Shown: one piece after another, positions 18,113-26,843 of the stretch
How positions within the stretch are numbered: position 1 is the first letter of the stretch
Layout of the letters: every line of letters starts with the position of its first letter
DNA from: an uncultured Eggerthellaceae bacterium
GTDB taxonomy: Bacteria > Actinomycetota > Coriobacteriia > Coriobacteriales > Eggerthellaceae
Assembly: GCA_910588905.1 (NCBI GenBank)
Contig: CAJURZ010000005.1
Coordinates: 37,781 to 101,780 of the forward strand
Length of the DNA: 64,000 nt
Reading direction: 5' to 3'
Notes under the pieces: generated by a model
What the model was told of the DNA's origin: nothing
The model's database searches: none
The model's input: only the letters and a program-made list of their open reading frames with translations
Translations under genes and position numbers: made by a program

Positions 18113-18787
18113 CTAACGCAGCACCTTCCAATAGCCTGCCTTGTTGGATCCGACCCGCTTGATGAATCCATGATCCTTGAGGCGCCTGAGGGAGCGGCGA
18201 ATGGTGCTCTCGCTCACTTTCAGAAGGTCGGCGATGCGCGGAGCTGGAACGCGGCCGTTCGTCTTCAGCACCTTCAGAACGTATTCGTCGGTGATGGTCA
18301 GGTCGAGCTCCTCGGCAGCCGCGATGGACCGCTCTTCGAAGGTCTGACCGACGGGTTCTGCCGACCTTGAGGTGGGGGTGTCCTGCCTTCCCTTGGGACC
18401 CTTGTGCTCCTCTTGCCCGGGGAGGGAAGAGGTCTGGGTGCGCTCCCTGAGCTCTGCCAGGCTCATGGATTCCGTCCCCTCATCCGTATAGAGATAGTAG
18501 ATGCCGTTATAGGCCACCGGCTCCGCTGAGGCGGGGATGTTCACCTCTAGGCTGAGCACGGCTCCTTCCATCACGGGCTCTGCCGTGCAGGATATCCCCA
18601 ATTCCTGCAGGACGGTGGAAGGGATGGATTCGAACGGACGCCGCATGCGGCGAATGCTAAGCGCGTGCCGTTTCTCCTCTGAGGGGATGATCAATCGGCC
18701 CCCTCCCGCATTGCTGATGCCGCAGATGAGGGGCAGCAGGTCGTTGCTCCATTTCGTGCGATGGACGGTGATGTTATACGTGCCCAT
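18113..18787 (-). CDS. AlbA_2/Schlafen-like protein with winged-helix C terminus
   Basis: A 224-residue protein. The N-terminal part (WSNDLLPLICGISNAGGGRLIIP) resembles the AlbA_2 putative nucleic-acid or nucleotide-binding domain found in RecG-like transcriptional regulators, but the usual central helicase-like extension is missing. The last 65 residues form a winged helix (DEYVLKVLKTNGRVPAPRIADLLKVSESTIRRSLRRLKDHGFI). It is probably a DNA-binding regulator. It is divergent from the surface-protein region at 18.9 kb, making local regulation possible but unproven. Confidence 0.7.
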   Translation of the reverse strand: MGTYNITVHRTKWSNDLLPLICGISNAGGGRLIIPSEEKRHALSIRRMRRPFESIPSTVLQELGISCTAEPVMEGAVLSLEVNIPASAEPVAYNGIYYLYTDEGTESMSLAELRERTQTSSLPGQEEHKGPKGRQDTPTSRSAEPVGQTFEERSIAAAEELDLTITDEYVLKVLKTNGRVPAPRIADLLKVSESTIRRSLRRLKDHGFIKRVGSNKAGYWKVLR

Positions 18788-18856
18788 GAGGCCCTCGCTC
18801 CCGTTCCAGTACCGTCGACAGGCTCAACCGATGCAATACACTATCATTATCCTGTC

Positions 18857-18909
18857 ATTATACCGTCTATTCGCTGGTCCTCAGTGGTCTTCCACCCTTA
18901 AAAGGGTGG
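18857..18909. promoter_or_regulatory. Divergent promoter region with inverted repeat
   Basis: A minus-strand TATAAT (18862 to 18857) could serve the AlbA_2 gene. A perfect inverted repeat CCACCCTTAAAAGGGTGG (18892-18909) lies 51 bases before the plus-strand gene and is a candidate operator, perhaps for the winged-helix protein itself. Confidence 0.4.
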
Positions 18910-18960
18910 ATAATGCGGTCCAGGCCAAGACAGTCTGTCAGTCTTCGAAGGGGAAGCGGC

Positions 18961-19383
18961 ATGAACCACCAGAGCATCGGATCAGATCAGCGCGCTCGGC
19001 GAATCCTGAGGGATAGGCTCAGCCTCGTGGGCCTTTCGTTGTTGATGCTAGCGGCCCTCTTGTTCTCCGGGGTATCTTCTGACGTTGCCTGGGCCGATGA
19101 AGCGGATGCTGTGGAAGCAGCGGCAGTAGAAGATGAGGCTGCGCTTTCCGAAGAGGCCATCGAAGATGACGAGACCCCCTTGAGCGCTTTCGACAGACCT
19201 CATTGCTGGACCCATTGGCTCATGGCCAGCGGAGTAACCATCACGATTCTCTACGGAGTCGTTGTCGTGCGCCGCCGCCTGGGCTTCTCGCAGGATGTCG
19301 ATGATTTCCAAGACAACATCCTCGGTCGTACGCCTCGGAACATCCAGGTGCGCGGTCGCGTGGCGAACCACGTGATGAATTAG
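18961..19383 (+). CDS. Small exported membrane-anchored protein with IEDDETPLS motif
   Basis: A 140-residue protein: basic N terminus, signal-type hydrophobic stretch (about 20-45, ending AWA), acidic segment, the motif IEDDETPLSA (67-76), then a membrane helix (WLMASGVTITILYGVVVV, 86-103) followed by RRR and a 35-residue tail. The same motif-plus-helix layout ends two larger surface proteins at 33.7 and 37.4 kb. AAGGGGAAG precedes ATG 18961. Function is unknown; location is predicted at the cell surface. Confidence 0.7.
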   Translation: MNHQSIGSDQRARRILRDRLSLVGLSLLMLAALLFSGVSSDVAWADEADAVEAAAVEDEAALSEEAIEDDETPLSAFDRPHCWTHWLMASGVTITILYGVVVVRRRLGFSQDVDDFQDNILGRTPRNIQVRGRVANHVMN

Positions 19384-19530
19384 CACTGCGATCCCCCTAA
19401 CATGCGGGCTCCATCCTCATGCGCTTTTCGGTGCAGTTCTTGTTGTGCGCATATCCCGCAAAGGGCATGCACCCCCTTCAAGTTCCCCAGTCAAGCATGA
19501 TAGGATGTCACCCAAAGGAAGGTGATACCT

Positions 19531-21063
19531 ATGGTGAAAGACATCTTCGGATCCAAGGAAGGCACGAAGCGCCTTTCTCTGTCCGCAAAATGTGCTGTGG
19601 GCGGCCTGTCATTCCTGCTGGCCATGGGCGCTATCCCCGTAGCTCATCAGGCAACCTTTGAGGCTCAGGCCTTGGAAGAGGATGCAGCTCTTGAAGAGGC
19701 CGCTGTCCTTGAAGAGGCTATCGTTGAGGAGACCCCGGCCGAAGAGCCGTCTTATGCAGGGAAAGATGTGGTCGACTGCTATCTGGCTGGCATCACTCCT
19801 ACCTATGACGAGCTCCTCACCATTGACTTCACTGTCCTGGCTGGCATCTCTCCTGACCTGAGCGCTGAGTTGAAAGCTCTGATGGCTGAGCTTGCTCCTG
19901 CTGACCCTGATCCGGCTCCAAGCCCTGCTCCTGACCCGGCTCCGGGGGAAAGCGGCGAAGGGGATGTTGACCCGAGCCCCGAGATCCCGGCCGACCCGGA
20001 TGATCCCACCGCCTCAGTCCCTGAGGAGCCTTCGGTTCCCGAAGCCCCCGAGGCTCCGGTGAGCCCTGATCCCGAAGAGGGCGGTCAGTTTGCGGAAGAC
20101 CTTTCTGACCTCTCGGCTCTCTACCCTGTCTGGTCCTATGAGGGAAATACCTCCTTCACCATGACCCGTTACACCGAAGACTTCACCACCGCTCAGTTCA
20201 TCGCTGCGGTAGGGGAGCAGGCGCGTCAGGTCGCTCAAGACTATGATCTCTATGCGTCGGTCATGATCGCTCAAGCGATCATCGAATCCGAGTCAGGCAC
20301 TGCCTCCCAGGCTGAGGCTCCGAACAATAACCTCTTCAACATCAAGGGATCCGCCGATGGTGCCTATCGCACCTATGACACCATGATGGATTCCCTGGAG
20401 GACCATGCCCAGCAGCTCACGGGCGAAGGCGCCGCGCGCTTCGGCACTCCCACCAAGGCGAATGCACTCACCTGGGAACAAGCGGTTCAGTTGATCGGGA
20501 ATGCGCGCTCCCTTGATGAGGGCTATCTCGCCCGCATCAAGCAGCTGGTGGCCGATTATGACCTCGTCCGCTATGACGCGCCGCTGCCCTTTGAGCTGAC
20601 CCATGCACTCACCGTGGATGTCACTGATCCGGAAACGGGTGACACGGTGACAGAAGAGCGTACGCTGGCAGATTTGGTGGCGGAAGCCACCTCTCATCTG
20701 GGCACGCGCTATCTGTGGGGTGGCACTGACCCTGATGTGGGGCTTGATTGCTCCGGCTTCGTGCAGCTGGCCTATCGTGAAGCTCTGGGATGGCAGCTTC
20801 CCCGCACCACCTATTATCAGTGCACCCAGGGCGAAGACGTTGATTTCGCCGACCTCCACATGGGGGATCTGCTGTTCTTCATAGACGATCACAACACCGT
20901 GGGCCATGTGGGCATGTACCTGGCCGACGGCTATTACATCGAGTCCACCACCCGGACGGGGTGCAATGCCATCACATCTCTGGAGGCGGATCCTCCCGCT
21001 TTCGCGAAGCGGCTCATCAGCACCCAGCCCGTTGATACGGCTTCTGCGGGCAGCCGCGTCTAG
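19531..21063 (+). CDS. Secreted wall hydrolase: GH73 glucosaminidase plus NlpC/P60 peptidase
   Basis: A 510-residue exported enzyme. After a signal peptide (about 15-45) comes an acidic and Pro/Asp-rich stretch (about 45-195). A GH73-type glucosaminidase domain follows (about 208-345; SVMIAQAIIESESGTASQ, NNNLFNIKG). The C-terminal NlpC/P60 domain has Cys407 in DCSGF, His459 in GHVGMY and upstream RYLWGG. Together these would cut glycan strands and peptide stems of peptidoglycan. ATG 19531 is preceded by GGAAGGTGA. It starts a same-strand run with the transglutaminase-like lipoprotein and pilus genes, which suggests wall remodelling for surface assembly. Confidence 0.9.
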   Translation: MVKDIFGSKEGTKRLSLSAKCAVGGLSFLLAMGAIPVAHQATFEAQALEEDAALEEAAVLEEAIVEETPAEEPSYAGKDVVDCYLAGITPTYDELLTIDFTVLAGISPDLSAELKALMAELAPADPDPAPSPAPDPAPGESGEGDVDPSPEIPADPDDPTASVPEEPSVPEAPEAPVSPDPEEGGQFAEDLSDLSALYPVWSYEGNTSFTMTRYTEDFTTAQFIAAVGEQARQVAQDYDLYASVMIAQAIIESESGTASQAEAPNNNLFNIKGSADGAYRTYDTMMDSLEDHAQQLTGEGAARFGTPTKANALTWEQAVQLIGNARSLDEGYLARIKQLVADYDLVRYDAPLPFELTHALTVDVTDPETGDTVTEERTLADLVAEATSHLGTRYLWGGTDPDVGLDCSGFVQLAYREALGWQLPRTTYYQCTQGEDVDFADLHMGDLLFFIDDHNTVGHVGMYLADGYYIESTTRTGCNAITSLEADPPAFAKRLISTQPVDTASAGSRV

Positions 21064-21084
21064 AGCGCAAAGGTACGGTTCGCG

Positions 21085-22095
21085 GTGACGCAGGGATGCA
21101 TCTTCGTGTGGCGCAGGGTTCTCCAGGTTGCTCTGGCGGCCTTGATGGCCCTGTGCGCCCTGGCCCTGTTGACAGGCTGCGGCGGTTCCTCTGAAGCGCG
21201 GCCCAGCGGTGGATCTGCTTCTGAGGGCAAGCCAGCTTCCCAATCCTCTGACCAGGGGGATGGCACCACGTCCGGTCCTCCCTATACTGAGCCGTCCTCA
21301 GTGATCACTGCCACCTTCGATGAGGCCACCTCTCAGCTCACTGCCGATGCCGCAATCGATACCTCCACCTGCGCTCAGGGTTATGTGGGCGCTAGTGCTA
21401 CGGCCTCAAGCCGTTTGAAGCTGCTGATCACCAAGGGGGACCAAAGCTACAACTACGACATGTCCACCGAAGGAGCTCCGCTCATCGCGCCCCTCAATAT
21501 GGGAGACGGCGCCTATTCGTTTCGCATCATGCAGAACACCGGCGGCAGCAATTACGTAGAAGTAGCTTCCACAACGGCGGACGTGCAACTGGAAAGCGAG
21601 TTCGCTCCCTATCTGCATCCGAACGTCTTCTGTGATTTCACTGCCAACAGCGCCTGTGTGAAGAAGGCGTTCGAGCTGGCCAAAGATGCCACGAATGAAG
21701 GAGATGTGGTCCGCAGCATCTATGACTGGATGACCCATACCATCACCTATGACACCGCCAAGGCGGAACAGCTTTCGAACACCACGGGCTACGTTCCCAA
21801 CCCGGATGATACCCTTGCTGCCCAGACGGGCATCTGTTTCGATTATGCGTCCTTGGCGGCGGCCATGTTCCGTAGCTTGGGGATCCCCTGCCAGATCGTG
21901 ACGGGCTATGTTTCGCCCAACGATGTGTATCACGCGTGGAACATGGTATATATTGACGGGGAGTGGGTCTCAGCTGAGATCACGGTGGGTCCTGACGAAT
22001 GGACCAGGATAGACTTGACCTTCGCCTCCGCTCAGGGGGGCAATGCTGGTTATATAGGGGATGGCACTACGTATAATACGAGGTATACCTACTGA
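21085..22095 (+). CDS. Transglutaminase-like lipoprotein
   Basis: A 336-residue predicted lipoprotein. The signal peptide ends in lipobox LLTGC (Cys32), followed by a Ser/Gly-rich linker. The C-terminal transglutaminase/protease-like domain keeps the full triad: Cys251 in TGICFDYASL, His283 in YHAWNMV and Asp310 in RIDLTFA. Such domains act as peptidases or make amide crosslinks; which one cannot be told here. GTG 21085 is used; GTG 21106 is an alternative start. It lies 21 bases after the wall hydrolase gene and 52 before pilC. Confidence 0.85.
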   Translation: MTQGCIFVWRRVLQVALAALMALCALALLTGCGGSSEARPSGGSASEGKPASQSSDQGDGTTSGPPYTEPSSVITATFDEATSQLTADAAIDTSTCAQGYVGASATASSRLKLLITKGDQSYNYDMSTEGAPLIAPLNMGDGAYSFRIMQNTGGSNYVEVASTTADVQLESEFAPYLHPNVFCDFTANSACVKKAFELAKDATNEGDVVRSIYDWMTHTITYDTAKAEQLSNTTGYVPNPDDTLAAQTGICFDYASLAAAMFRSLGIPCQIVTGYVSPNDVYHAWNMVYIDGEWVSAEITVGPDEWTRIDLTFASAQGGNAGYIGDGTTYNTRYTY

Positions 22096-22147
22096 GGCTC
22101 CGCAACCGCGGATGGCATCAGGGGATGCAAGGGGAAGGAAAGGCACG

Positions 22148-23200
22148 GTGGCCGAAACCATACTGAAAAGCGCTGAGCTCGAGACGTTCTTCGAGAACGT
22201 AGCGCTCATGCTGTCGGTGGGCATCCAGACTGATGAAGCGGTGCACATGCTTGCCGAGAACAGCGAAGAGCGCAAGCTGGAGAAGACCTGCCTCCACGTC
22301 TACGATCACCTCATCCATGGCAAGAAGCTCTCTCAGGCCATGGAAGGGGCAGGTGCATTCCCCGTCTATGCCATAGACATGGTCAAAGCCGGTGAGCGCA
22401 CAGGGCATCTGGAAGACACGCTCAAGGCCTTGGCGAGCTACTATGACGAAGAGGACCGGCTGTTCTTGAAGATTCGCTCTTCCGTCACCTATCCCGCCAT
22501 CATCCTCTGCGTCATGAGCGTGGTGCTGGGCTTCACCGTGGCGGCCATCCTGCCGGTGTTCCTGGATGTGTACCAGAACATGGCGGGTGGCTTGGCGGCG
22601 TCTTCGTTCTCTATGGTGGATGTGGGCATCGGCATCGGTTGGGTGGCCCTGGCCATCACCGTCCTGTGCACCCTCATGGTGCTTGTTGCTTTCGTGCGCA
22701 GCCATAGCGCGAAGGGGCGCCTGAAGCTGCTCCACAGCTTCGAGAGGTTCCCGGGTACGAAGAAGCCCTTCTTCGAACTGGCCCAGGCGCGGTTCACCTC
22801 TACCTTGGCCGTGTACACGGCCAGCGGTGTCAATTCCGATGATGCCATGGCGGCGTCCCTGAACACCATCGAGCACGACAAGCTGCGCAATCGGGTCAAG
22901 GCTGCCTATCAGGCCATGATAGAGCCCATCCGCGCTCGCAGCCTCATCCAGGCCGTGGGGGATTTCCAGGTCTATGACCCCATGCACGTCCGTATGCTTA
23001 CCTTCGGCATGCGCTCCGGTCAGCTTGACGACGCTCTCATGAGCCTGTCCGATGAGCTCTTCGATGACGCCATCGGCGGCTTCGATGCCTTGATAGACCG
23101 TATCGAACCGGCGCTTGCCGCCTTCGTCACCATAGCTGTTGCCCTCACCCTCATCGCCGTCATGCTCCCCCTGATCGGCATCATGGGATCCATCGGTTAG
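22148..23200 (+). CDS. Type II secretion/type IV pilus inner-membrane protein, PilC/GspF family
   Basis: A 350-residue GspF-like platform protein. It has two T2SSF repeats: an N-terminal cytoplasmic one (FFENVALMLSVGIQTDEAV..GHLEDTLKALASYYDEEDRL) and a C-terminal one (ARFTSTLAVYTASGVNSDDAM..SGQLDDALMSLSDELFDDA), with membrane helices at about 115-135, 160-185 and 325-345. GTG 22148 follows GGAAAGG. First gene of a tight pilus-like operon of six genes. Confidence 0.9.
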   Translation: MAETILKSAELETFFENVALMLSVGIQTDEAVHMLAENSEERKLEKTCLHVYDHLIHGKKLSQAMEGAGAFPVYAIDMVKAGERTGHLEDTLKALASYYDEEDRLFLKIRSSVTYPAIILCVMSVVLGFTVAAILPVFLDVYQNMAGGLAASSFSMVDVGIGIGWVALAITVLCTLMVLVAFVRSHSAKGRLKLLHSFERFPGTKKPFFELAQARFTSTLAVYTASGVNSDDAMAASLNTIEHDKLRNRVKAAYQAMIEPIRARSLIQAVGDFQVYDPMHVRMLTFGMRSGQLDDALMSLSDELFDDAIGGFDALIDRIEPALAAFVTIAVALTLIAVMLPLIGIMGSIG

Positions 23201-23212
23201 GGGTTCGGTCTG

Positions 23213-23548
23213 GTGGCGAACGCAGTGGACATGCCTCAGAAGGAGACCCAAGGCTCATCGTTGGGCTTGGGTCTGGTGGTCGCTGTCCTCTGCGTCGTGG
23301 TGCTCATCTTCGCTTGGATGTCCTTGGGGTTGGCGAAGGTGCAGTCCGAAGAGCAAGGCACCGTGTCCGTGCGCCAATCCATCTTGGATTCTGCCAAGCA
23401 GTGCTTTGCCATAGAGGGCGCTTACCCCTCCTCATTGGAATACCTGGAAGAGAACTACGGCCTTACGGTGAATCAGGACACCTACCGCATCTTCTATGAC
23501 AGCTTCGCGGCTAATCTTCCGCCGTCAGTGGTAGTGGAGCTGAGATGA
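23213..23548 (+). CDS. Pilin-like single-pass protein
   Basis: A 111-residue protein with one membrane helix (about 18-40) and a short extracellular domain (GAYPSSLEYLEENYGLTVNQDTYRIFYD) of the kind seen in minor pilins or pseudopilins. No classic prepilin cleavage motif with Gly-Phe and Glu+5 is present. It begins at GTG 23213, 12 bases after pilC, and its stop overlaps the next gene as ATGA. Confidence 0.7.
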   Translation: MANAVDMPQKETQGSSLGLGLVVAVLCVVVLIFAWMSLGLAKVQSEEQGTVSVRQSILDSAKQCFAIEGAYPSSLEYLEENYGLTVNQDTYRIFYDSFAANLPPSVVVELR

Positions 23549-24027
23549 AGGACAACATCTTCGCACGGGTGACAGCGCTGGTGCTGTTCGTCCTCTTCAT
23601 CGTGGCTCTGTTGCTCTCTCTGGTGGCGGGCGTGCGCGTCTACAGCGGTCTGGTCACCGAGAAGGGTCAGTCAGACAATCTGCGCTTTGCGAACGGGGCC
23701 ATCGTCAACTGCATCAAAGGTCTTGATAGCTACGATTCCGTCCGTATGGACGAAGGGCCGGAGGGTCCGGCATTGGCAATGGTGGAACGGGTGGATGCGG
23801 GCACCTTCGTCACCCGCTTCTATCTCTGTCAGGGGGAGCTCTTGCAGGAATACGTCCTGGCGGGGCAGCCCTATAACCCCACCACTGCTACGGTGGTCAT
23901 GGCAACGGACAGCTTCGGGTTCCAGATAGATAACAGCCTGCTTACCATCCAAACGGATGAAGGCGCTACAGATATCTATCTCCATGCCGCTGACCAGGGC
24001 GCCATCGGGCAGGGAATAGCCTTATGA
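23545..24027 (+). CDS. DUF4860 domain protein
   Basis: A 160-residue protein with an N-terminal membrane helix (about 8-32) and an extracellular beta-rich domain (LRFANGAIVNCIKGLDSYDSV). The layout matches DUF4860, a family I know only from pilus-like operons of Gram-positive anaerobes. It overlaps both neighbours by four bases, so it is translationally coupled in the operon. Confidence 0.7.
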   Translation: MKDNIFARVTALVLFVLFIVALLLSLVAGVRVYSGLVTEKGQSDNLRFANGAIVNCIKGLDSYDSVRMDEGPEGPALAMVERVDAGTFVTRFYLCQGELLQEYVLAGQPYNPTTATVVMATDSFGFQIDNSLLTIQTDEGATDIYLHAADQGAIGQGIAL

Positions 24028-24449
24028 GCCGCGCAGACCGGTCAAAGGGGATTGCCCTCCGCATCGTTCGCAAGGCTCCAGAGAGGACCACCTTCCGCAA
24101 TACCTTCATGATAGAAGCCATGCTGCTCCTGCTCTGTGTCATGGTGCTGGTAGCGGTGGTCATGGCCATCCTGGGATCATCCTATGTCAAGGGCCAAGAG
24201 GCCTCAGACCTGAACCGGGCTATCACCATCGCCGCGAATGCAGCGGAGCGCTTCGAAGCCGATCCGGTCTCCATGCCACAGACTCAGGACGTGGACGGCT
24301 TCCAGGTGGAGTGCGCTCAAGAGGAGGAGCCTCAGAGTGCTGGCGTGCTCCATCATGCTCGTATCTCCGTTCGCCTCCATGACGAAGAGCTCTATACCCT
24401 GTCTACTTCCCGATACCTCTCGGAGGGGGGCGTTCATCATGGCGCGTAG
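24024..24449 (+). CDS. Pseudopilin-like protein
   Basis: A 141-residue protein with a basic 28-residue leader and then TFMIEAMLLLLCVMVLVAVV. This resembles a prepilin N terminus: a hydrophobic helix with glutamate at about position +5 after processing, although the residue before the cut would be Asn rather than Gly. The globular part is short. Its 3' end overlaps the next gene by 11 bases. Confidence 0.65.
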   Translation: MSRADRSKGIALRIVRKAPERTTFRNTFMIEAMLLLLCVMVLVAVVMAILGSSYVKGQEASDLNRAITIAANAAERFEADPVSMPQTQDVDGFQVECAQEEEPQSAGVLHHARISVRLHDEELYTLSTSRYLSEGGVHHGA

Positions 24450-25080
24450 AACATCCATGCGCATGGGCTCCCTGAATCTGCTCGTGCTGGTCATCGCTCT
24501 CTGTCTGGCGGTCATGGGTGTTCTGTCTGTGGTAACGGCCCAGGCATCCGGCAATCTCTCTGCTCGGCAGGCTGAGACCAGCCAAGATCTCTACGCTGAG
24601 GAGAGCGCAGCCCAATACATGCTCTCGGAGGTGGACAGCATCCTGGCGAATGTGCGCCAGGGCCATGTCCGCCCAAGCCGCATCATCGGTACCATCTCCG
24701 ACGCCTCCCAGCGCATCTGCACGGCCGCTGAGGAGCTTGAGGCCTCCCAAGCGGTGGGATTGACCGCGTCTCTTGAGACGTTCACCCCCAGCAGCGCCTC
24801 CCCTTCGAAGGCTTCGGGGCAGAGCAGCATCACCCTTGACGACAACCCCTTCGGGTCAGGTCAGACGGCATCCCAGGAGCCAACCATCAGCCCTTTCCTG
24901 GCTGAATCCATGGAAGGCTGCACCGGAGGCGTCACCTTCACCCTGAAGACACCGAGCGGCCTCAACCTTGCTTGCATGATCGGCCTGTATCCAGACGGGA
25001 CCTACACCATCTTCCAATGGGAGACGTTCCGGTCTTGGAATGAGGCTGTGCGCAATGAGATGCTCTGGACGGGGAACTGA
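24439..25080 (+). CDS. PilX-like pilus assembly protein
   Basis: A 213-residue protein starting MARRTSMRMGSLNLLVLVIAL with one N-terminal membrane helix and an extracellular domain. The ETSQDLYAEESAAQYMLSEVD segment after the helix resembles minor pilins of the PilX/DUF4900 sort. There is a Ser-rich middle and a C-terminal beta region. Start ATG 24439 follows GGAGGGGGG. Last membrane subunit before the ATPase gene. Confidence 0.65.
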   Translation: MARRTSMRMGSLNLLVLVIALCLAVMGVLSVVTAQASGNLSARQAETSQDLYAEESAAQYMLSEVDSILANVRQGHVRPSRIIGTISDASQRICTAAEELEASQAVGLTASLETFTPSSASPSKASGQSSITLDDNPFGSGQTASQEPTISPFLAESMEGCTGGVTFTLKTPSGLNLACMIGLYPDGTYTIFQWETFRSWNEAVRNEMLWTGN

Positions 25081-25178
25081 AAGCAGTGACGAATTACGGG
25101 AACAGGAGAGAAGAGCTGATATAGCAGGCCATGAGCGCCTACGGCTCGCTCGAAGACGGTATGAAGGAGAAGGGTTCT

Positions 25179-26432
25179 ATGAAACTGGAAGATTTTCTGC
25201 AGAGCGCCATCGGCGCGTCATCTACGAAGACGACGAAGATACCCGAGGCCCAGGCTTCCGTTCGCCCTGAGGCGGCGGTGGCGCCTGCCCCAGCAGCCCA
25301 GGTCAACCGTGCTCAGGCTTCCGCACCAGCTGATGCACCCGTGGAGGAGGCTGAGATCGAGAAGCTCCGCGCATTCTTGCGGAGCATGGTGGAATTCAAG
25401 GCCTCGGATGTATTCATCGAAGCCGGGCTTCCCCTGACCTACCGCGCTGATGGGCATCAGTATCGGCAGAGCTCTGCGCCCTTGAAGCCAGCGGATACGC
25501 GGCGGATCGTTGCAGCCATCTATCAGCTGTCCCACCGGTCCCTTCAGCGTTTTGAGGCGAATCACAACCAAGATGATGACTTCTCCTTCGCTATTCCCGG
25601 TGTGGGACGCTTCCGTGCGAACATCTTCCGCCAAAGGGGTACCCTGGGCGCCGTCATCCGCGTCATCCCCTTCCAGCTACCGAATCCCGTTGACTACAAC
25701 ATCCCTGGCAGCGTCATGCGCATTGCGAATCTGCAGAAAGGGCTCGTGCTGGTCACGGGGCCTGCGGGTGCAGGCAAATCATCCACCCTGGCCTGCTTGA
25801 TCGATGATATCAACCATAACCGCGAGGGCCATGTCATCACCATGGAGGACCCCATCGAATACGTCCACTCCCATGACAAGTGCATCGTGACCCAACGCGA
25901 GGTGCCCACTGATGTGGCTACATTCGCCGAGGCCATGCGCAGTGCGCTGCGCGAGTCCCCGGATATCCTGCTCCTTGGTGAGATGCGCGATACGGAGACC
26001 ATCTCAGCAGCCATGACAGCGGCCGAGATGGCGCAGTTGCTGTTCTCCACCTTGCATACTACCAGTGCTGCCAACACCATCGACCGCATCGTTGATTCCT
26101 TCCCAGCCAGCCAGCAGCGGCAGATCCGCATGCAGCTCTCTATGGTCTTACAAGCGGTCGTCAGCCAGCAGCTGGTGCCGACGCTCGATGGCAAGATCGT
26201 CCCGGTGTTCGAGATCATGATCGCCACACCTGCCATCCGGAACCTCATTCGCGAGGGCAAGACCCATCAGATCGACAGCATCATTGCGGCAGGGGCTGAA
26301 GAGGGCATGAAGACCATGGACCAAGGTCTGTTCGAACTGGTCATGGATGGCGCCATCTCTCGGGAGACGGCGCTCAATCATGCCATCCATCAAGAAGCGC
26401 TCAAGACCCGTTTCGAAGTGGAGGGCATGTAA
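25179..26432 (+). CDS. PilT-type twitching/retraction ATPase
   Basis: A 417-residue hexameric secretion ATPase. Walker A is GPAGAGKS (194-201), followed by the Asp box in TMEDPIEYVH, Walker B in DILLLGEMRD and the His box in STLHTTSAANTIDRIVD. The PilT-specific C-terminal PAIRNLIRE motif is intact, which points to PilT rather than PilB/GspE. An Ala/Pro-rich 60-residue segment precedes the N-terminal domain. ATG 25179 has GGAGAAGGG at good spacing; ATG 25131 is possible. No extension ATPase, prepilin peptidase or PilM-N-O set is in the window. Confidence 0.9.
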   Translation: MKLEDFLQSAIGASSTKTTKIPEAQASVRPEAAVAPAPAAQVNRAQASAPADAPVEEAEIEKLRAFLRSMVEFKASDVFIEAGLPLTYRADGHQYRQSSAPLKPADTRRIVAAIYQLSHRSLQRFEANHNQDDDFSFAIPGVGRFRANIFRQRGTLGAVIRVIPFQLPNPVDYNIPGSVMRIANLQKGLVLVTGPAGAGKSSTLACLIDDINHNREGHVITMEDPIEYVHSHDKCIVTQREVPTDVATFAEAMRSALRESPDILLLGEMRDTETISAAMTAAEMAQLLFSTLHTTSAANTIDRIVDSFPASQQRQIRMQLSMVLQAVVSQQLVPTLDGKIVPVFEIMIATPAIRNLIREGKTHQIDSIIAAGAEEGMKTMDQGLFELVMDGAISRETALNHAIHQEALKTRFEVEGM

Positions 26433-26461
26433 CCCCCCCCTCTCTCTGATCGATCTTCCTT

Positions 26462-26488
26462 GGGGCCGAATGTATTCGGCCCCTTCTT
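26462..26488 (+). terminator. Rho-independent terminator of the pilus operon
   Basis: GGGGCCGAA-TGTA-TTCGGCCCC, a 9-bp stem followed by TTCTTGT, 30 bases after the pilT stop. The stem sequence is itself a variant of the dispersed palindrome family. Confidence 0.8.
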
Positions 26489-26522
26489 GTATCTGGAGCT
26501 TATCTCCCTATCTGGTCGCTTG

Positions 26523-26544
26523 CAGGGCCGATCCCGATCGACCC
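26523..26544. repeat. Degenerate dispersed palindrome
   Basis: CAGGGCCGATC-CC-GATCGACCC, an imperfect copy. The following stretch to 26733 is AT-rich without a gene. Confidence 0.5.
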
Positions 26545-26733
26545 AGATCTCCCGGATCACAACGTTTCGTGGCATCTGCCGCGCTCTCTGCGTCCAATAC
26601 CCTTTCATGTCCGGGCAACGTCGTTTGAGGGCATATAGAGCTGAATGACAGTGCAATGATATGAAAAAGATATGATAAAGAGCCGATATAGGCTTCTCCA
26701 GAGATTGAAAGAAAGATGCGCGAATGCGAAAAT

Positions 26734-26761
26734 TGCACCAGATTGTAATCAGAATATAGGC
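26734..26761 (+). promoter_or_regulatory. Possible promoter of the surface fibre operon
   Basis: TTGCAC, 16 bases, TATAGG within an unusually AT-rich stretch (26630-26780). A CCTGCC..GGCAGG inverted repeat lies just downstream, about 40 bases before the next gene. Confidence 0.35.
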
Positions 26762-26843
26762 AATCTGTGCTCGAATCGTTTCCTGCCTATCATCTGATCG
26801 GCAGGCGCGGCGCACAAGCGCTCGTGAGAAGGCGGTGAACTAC

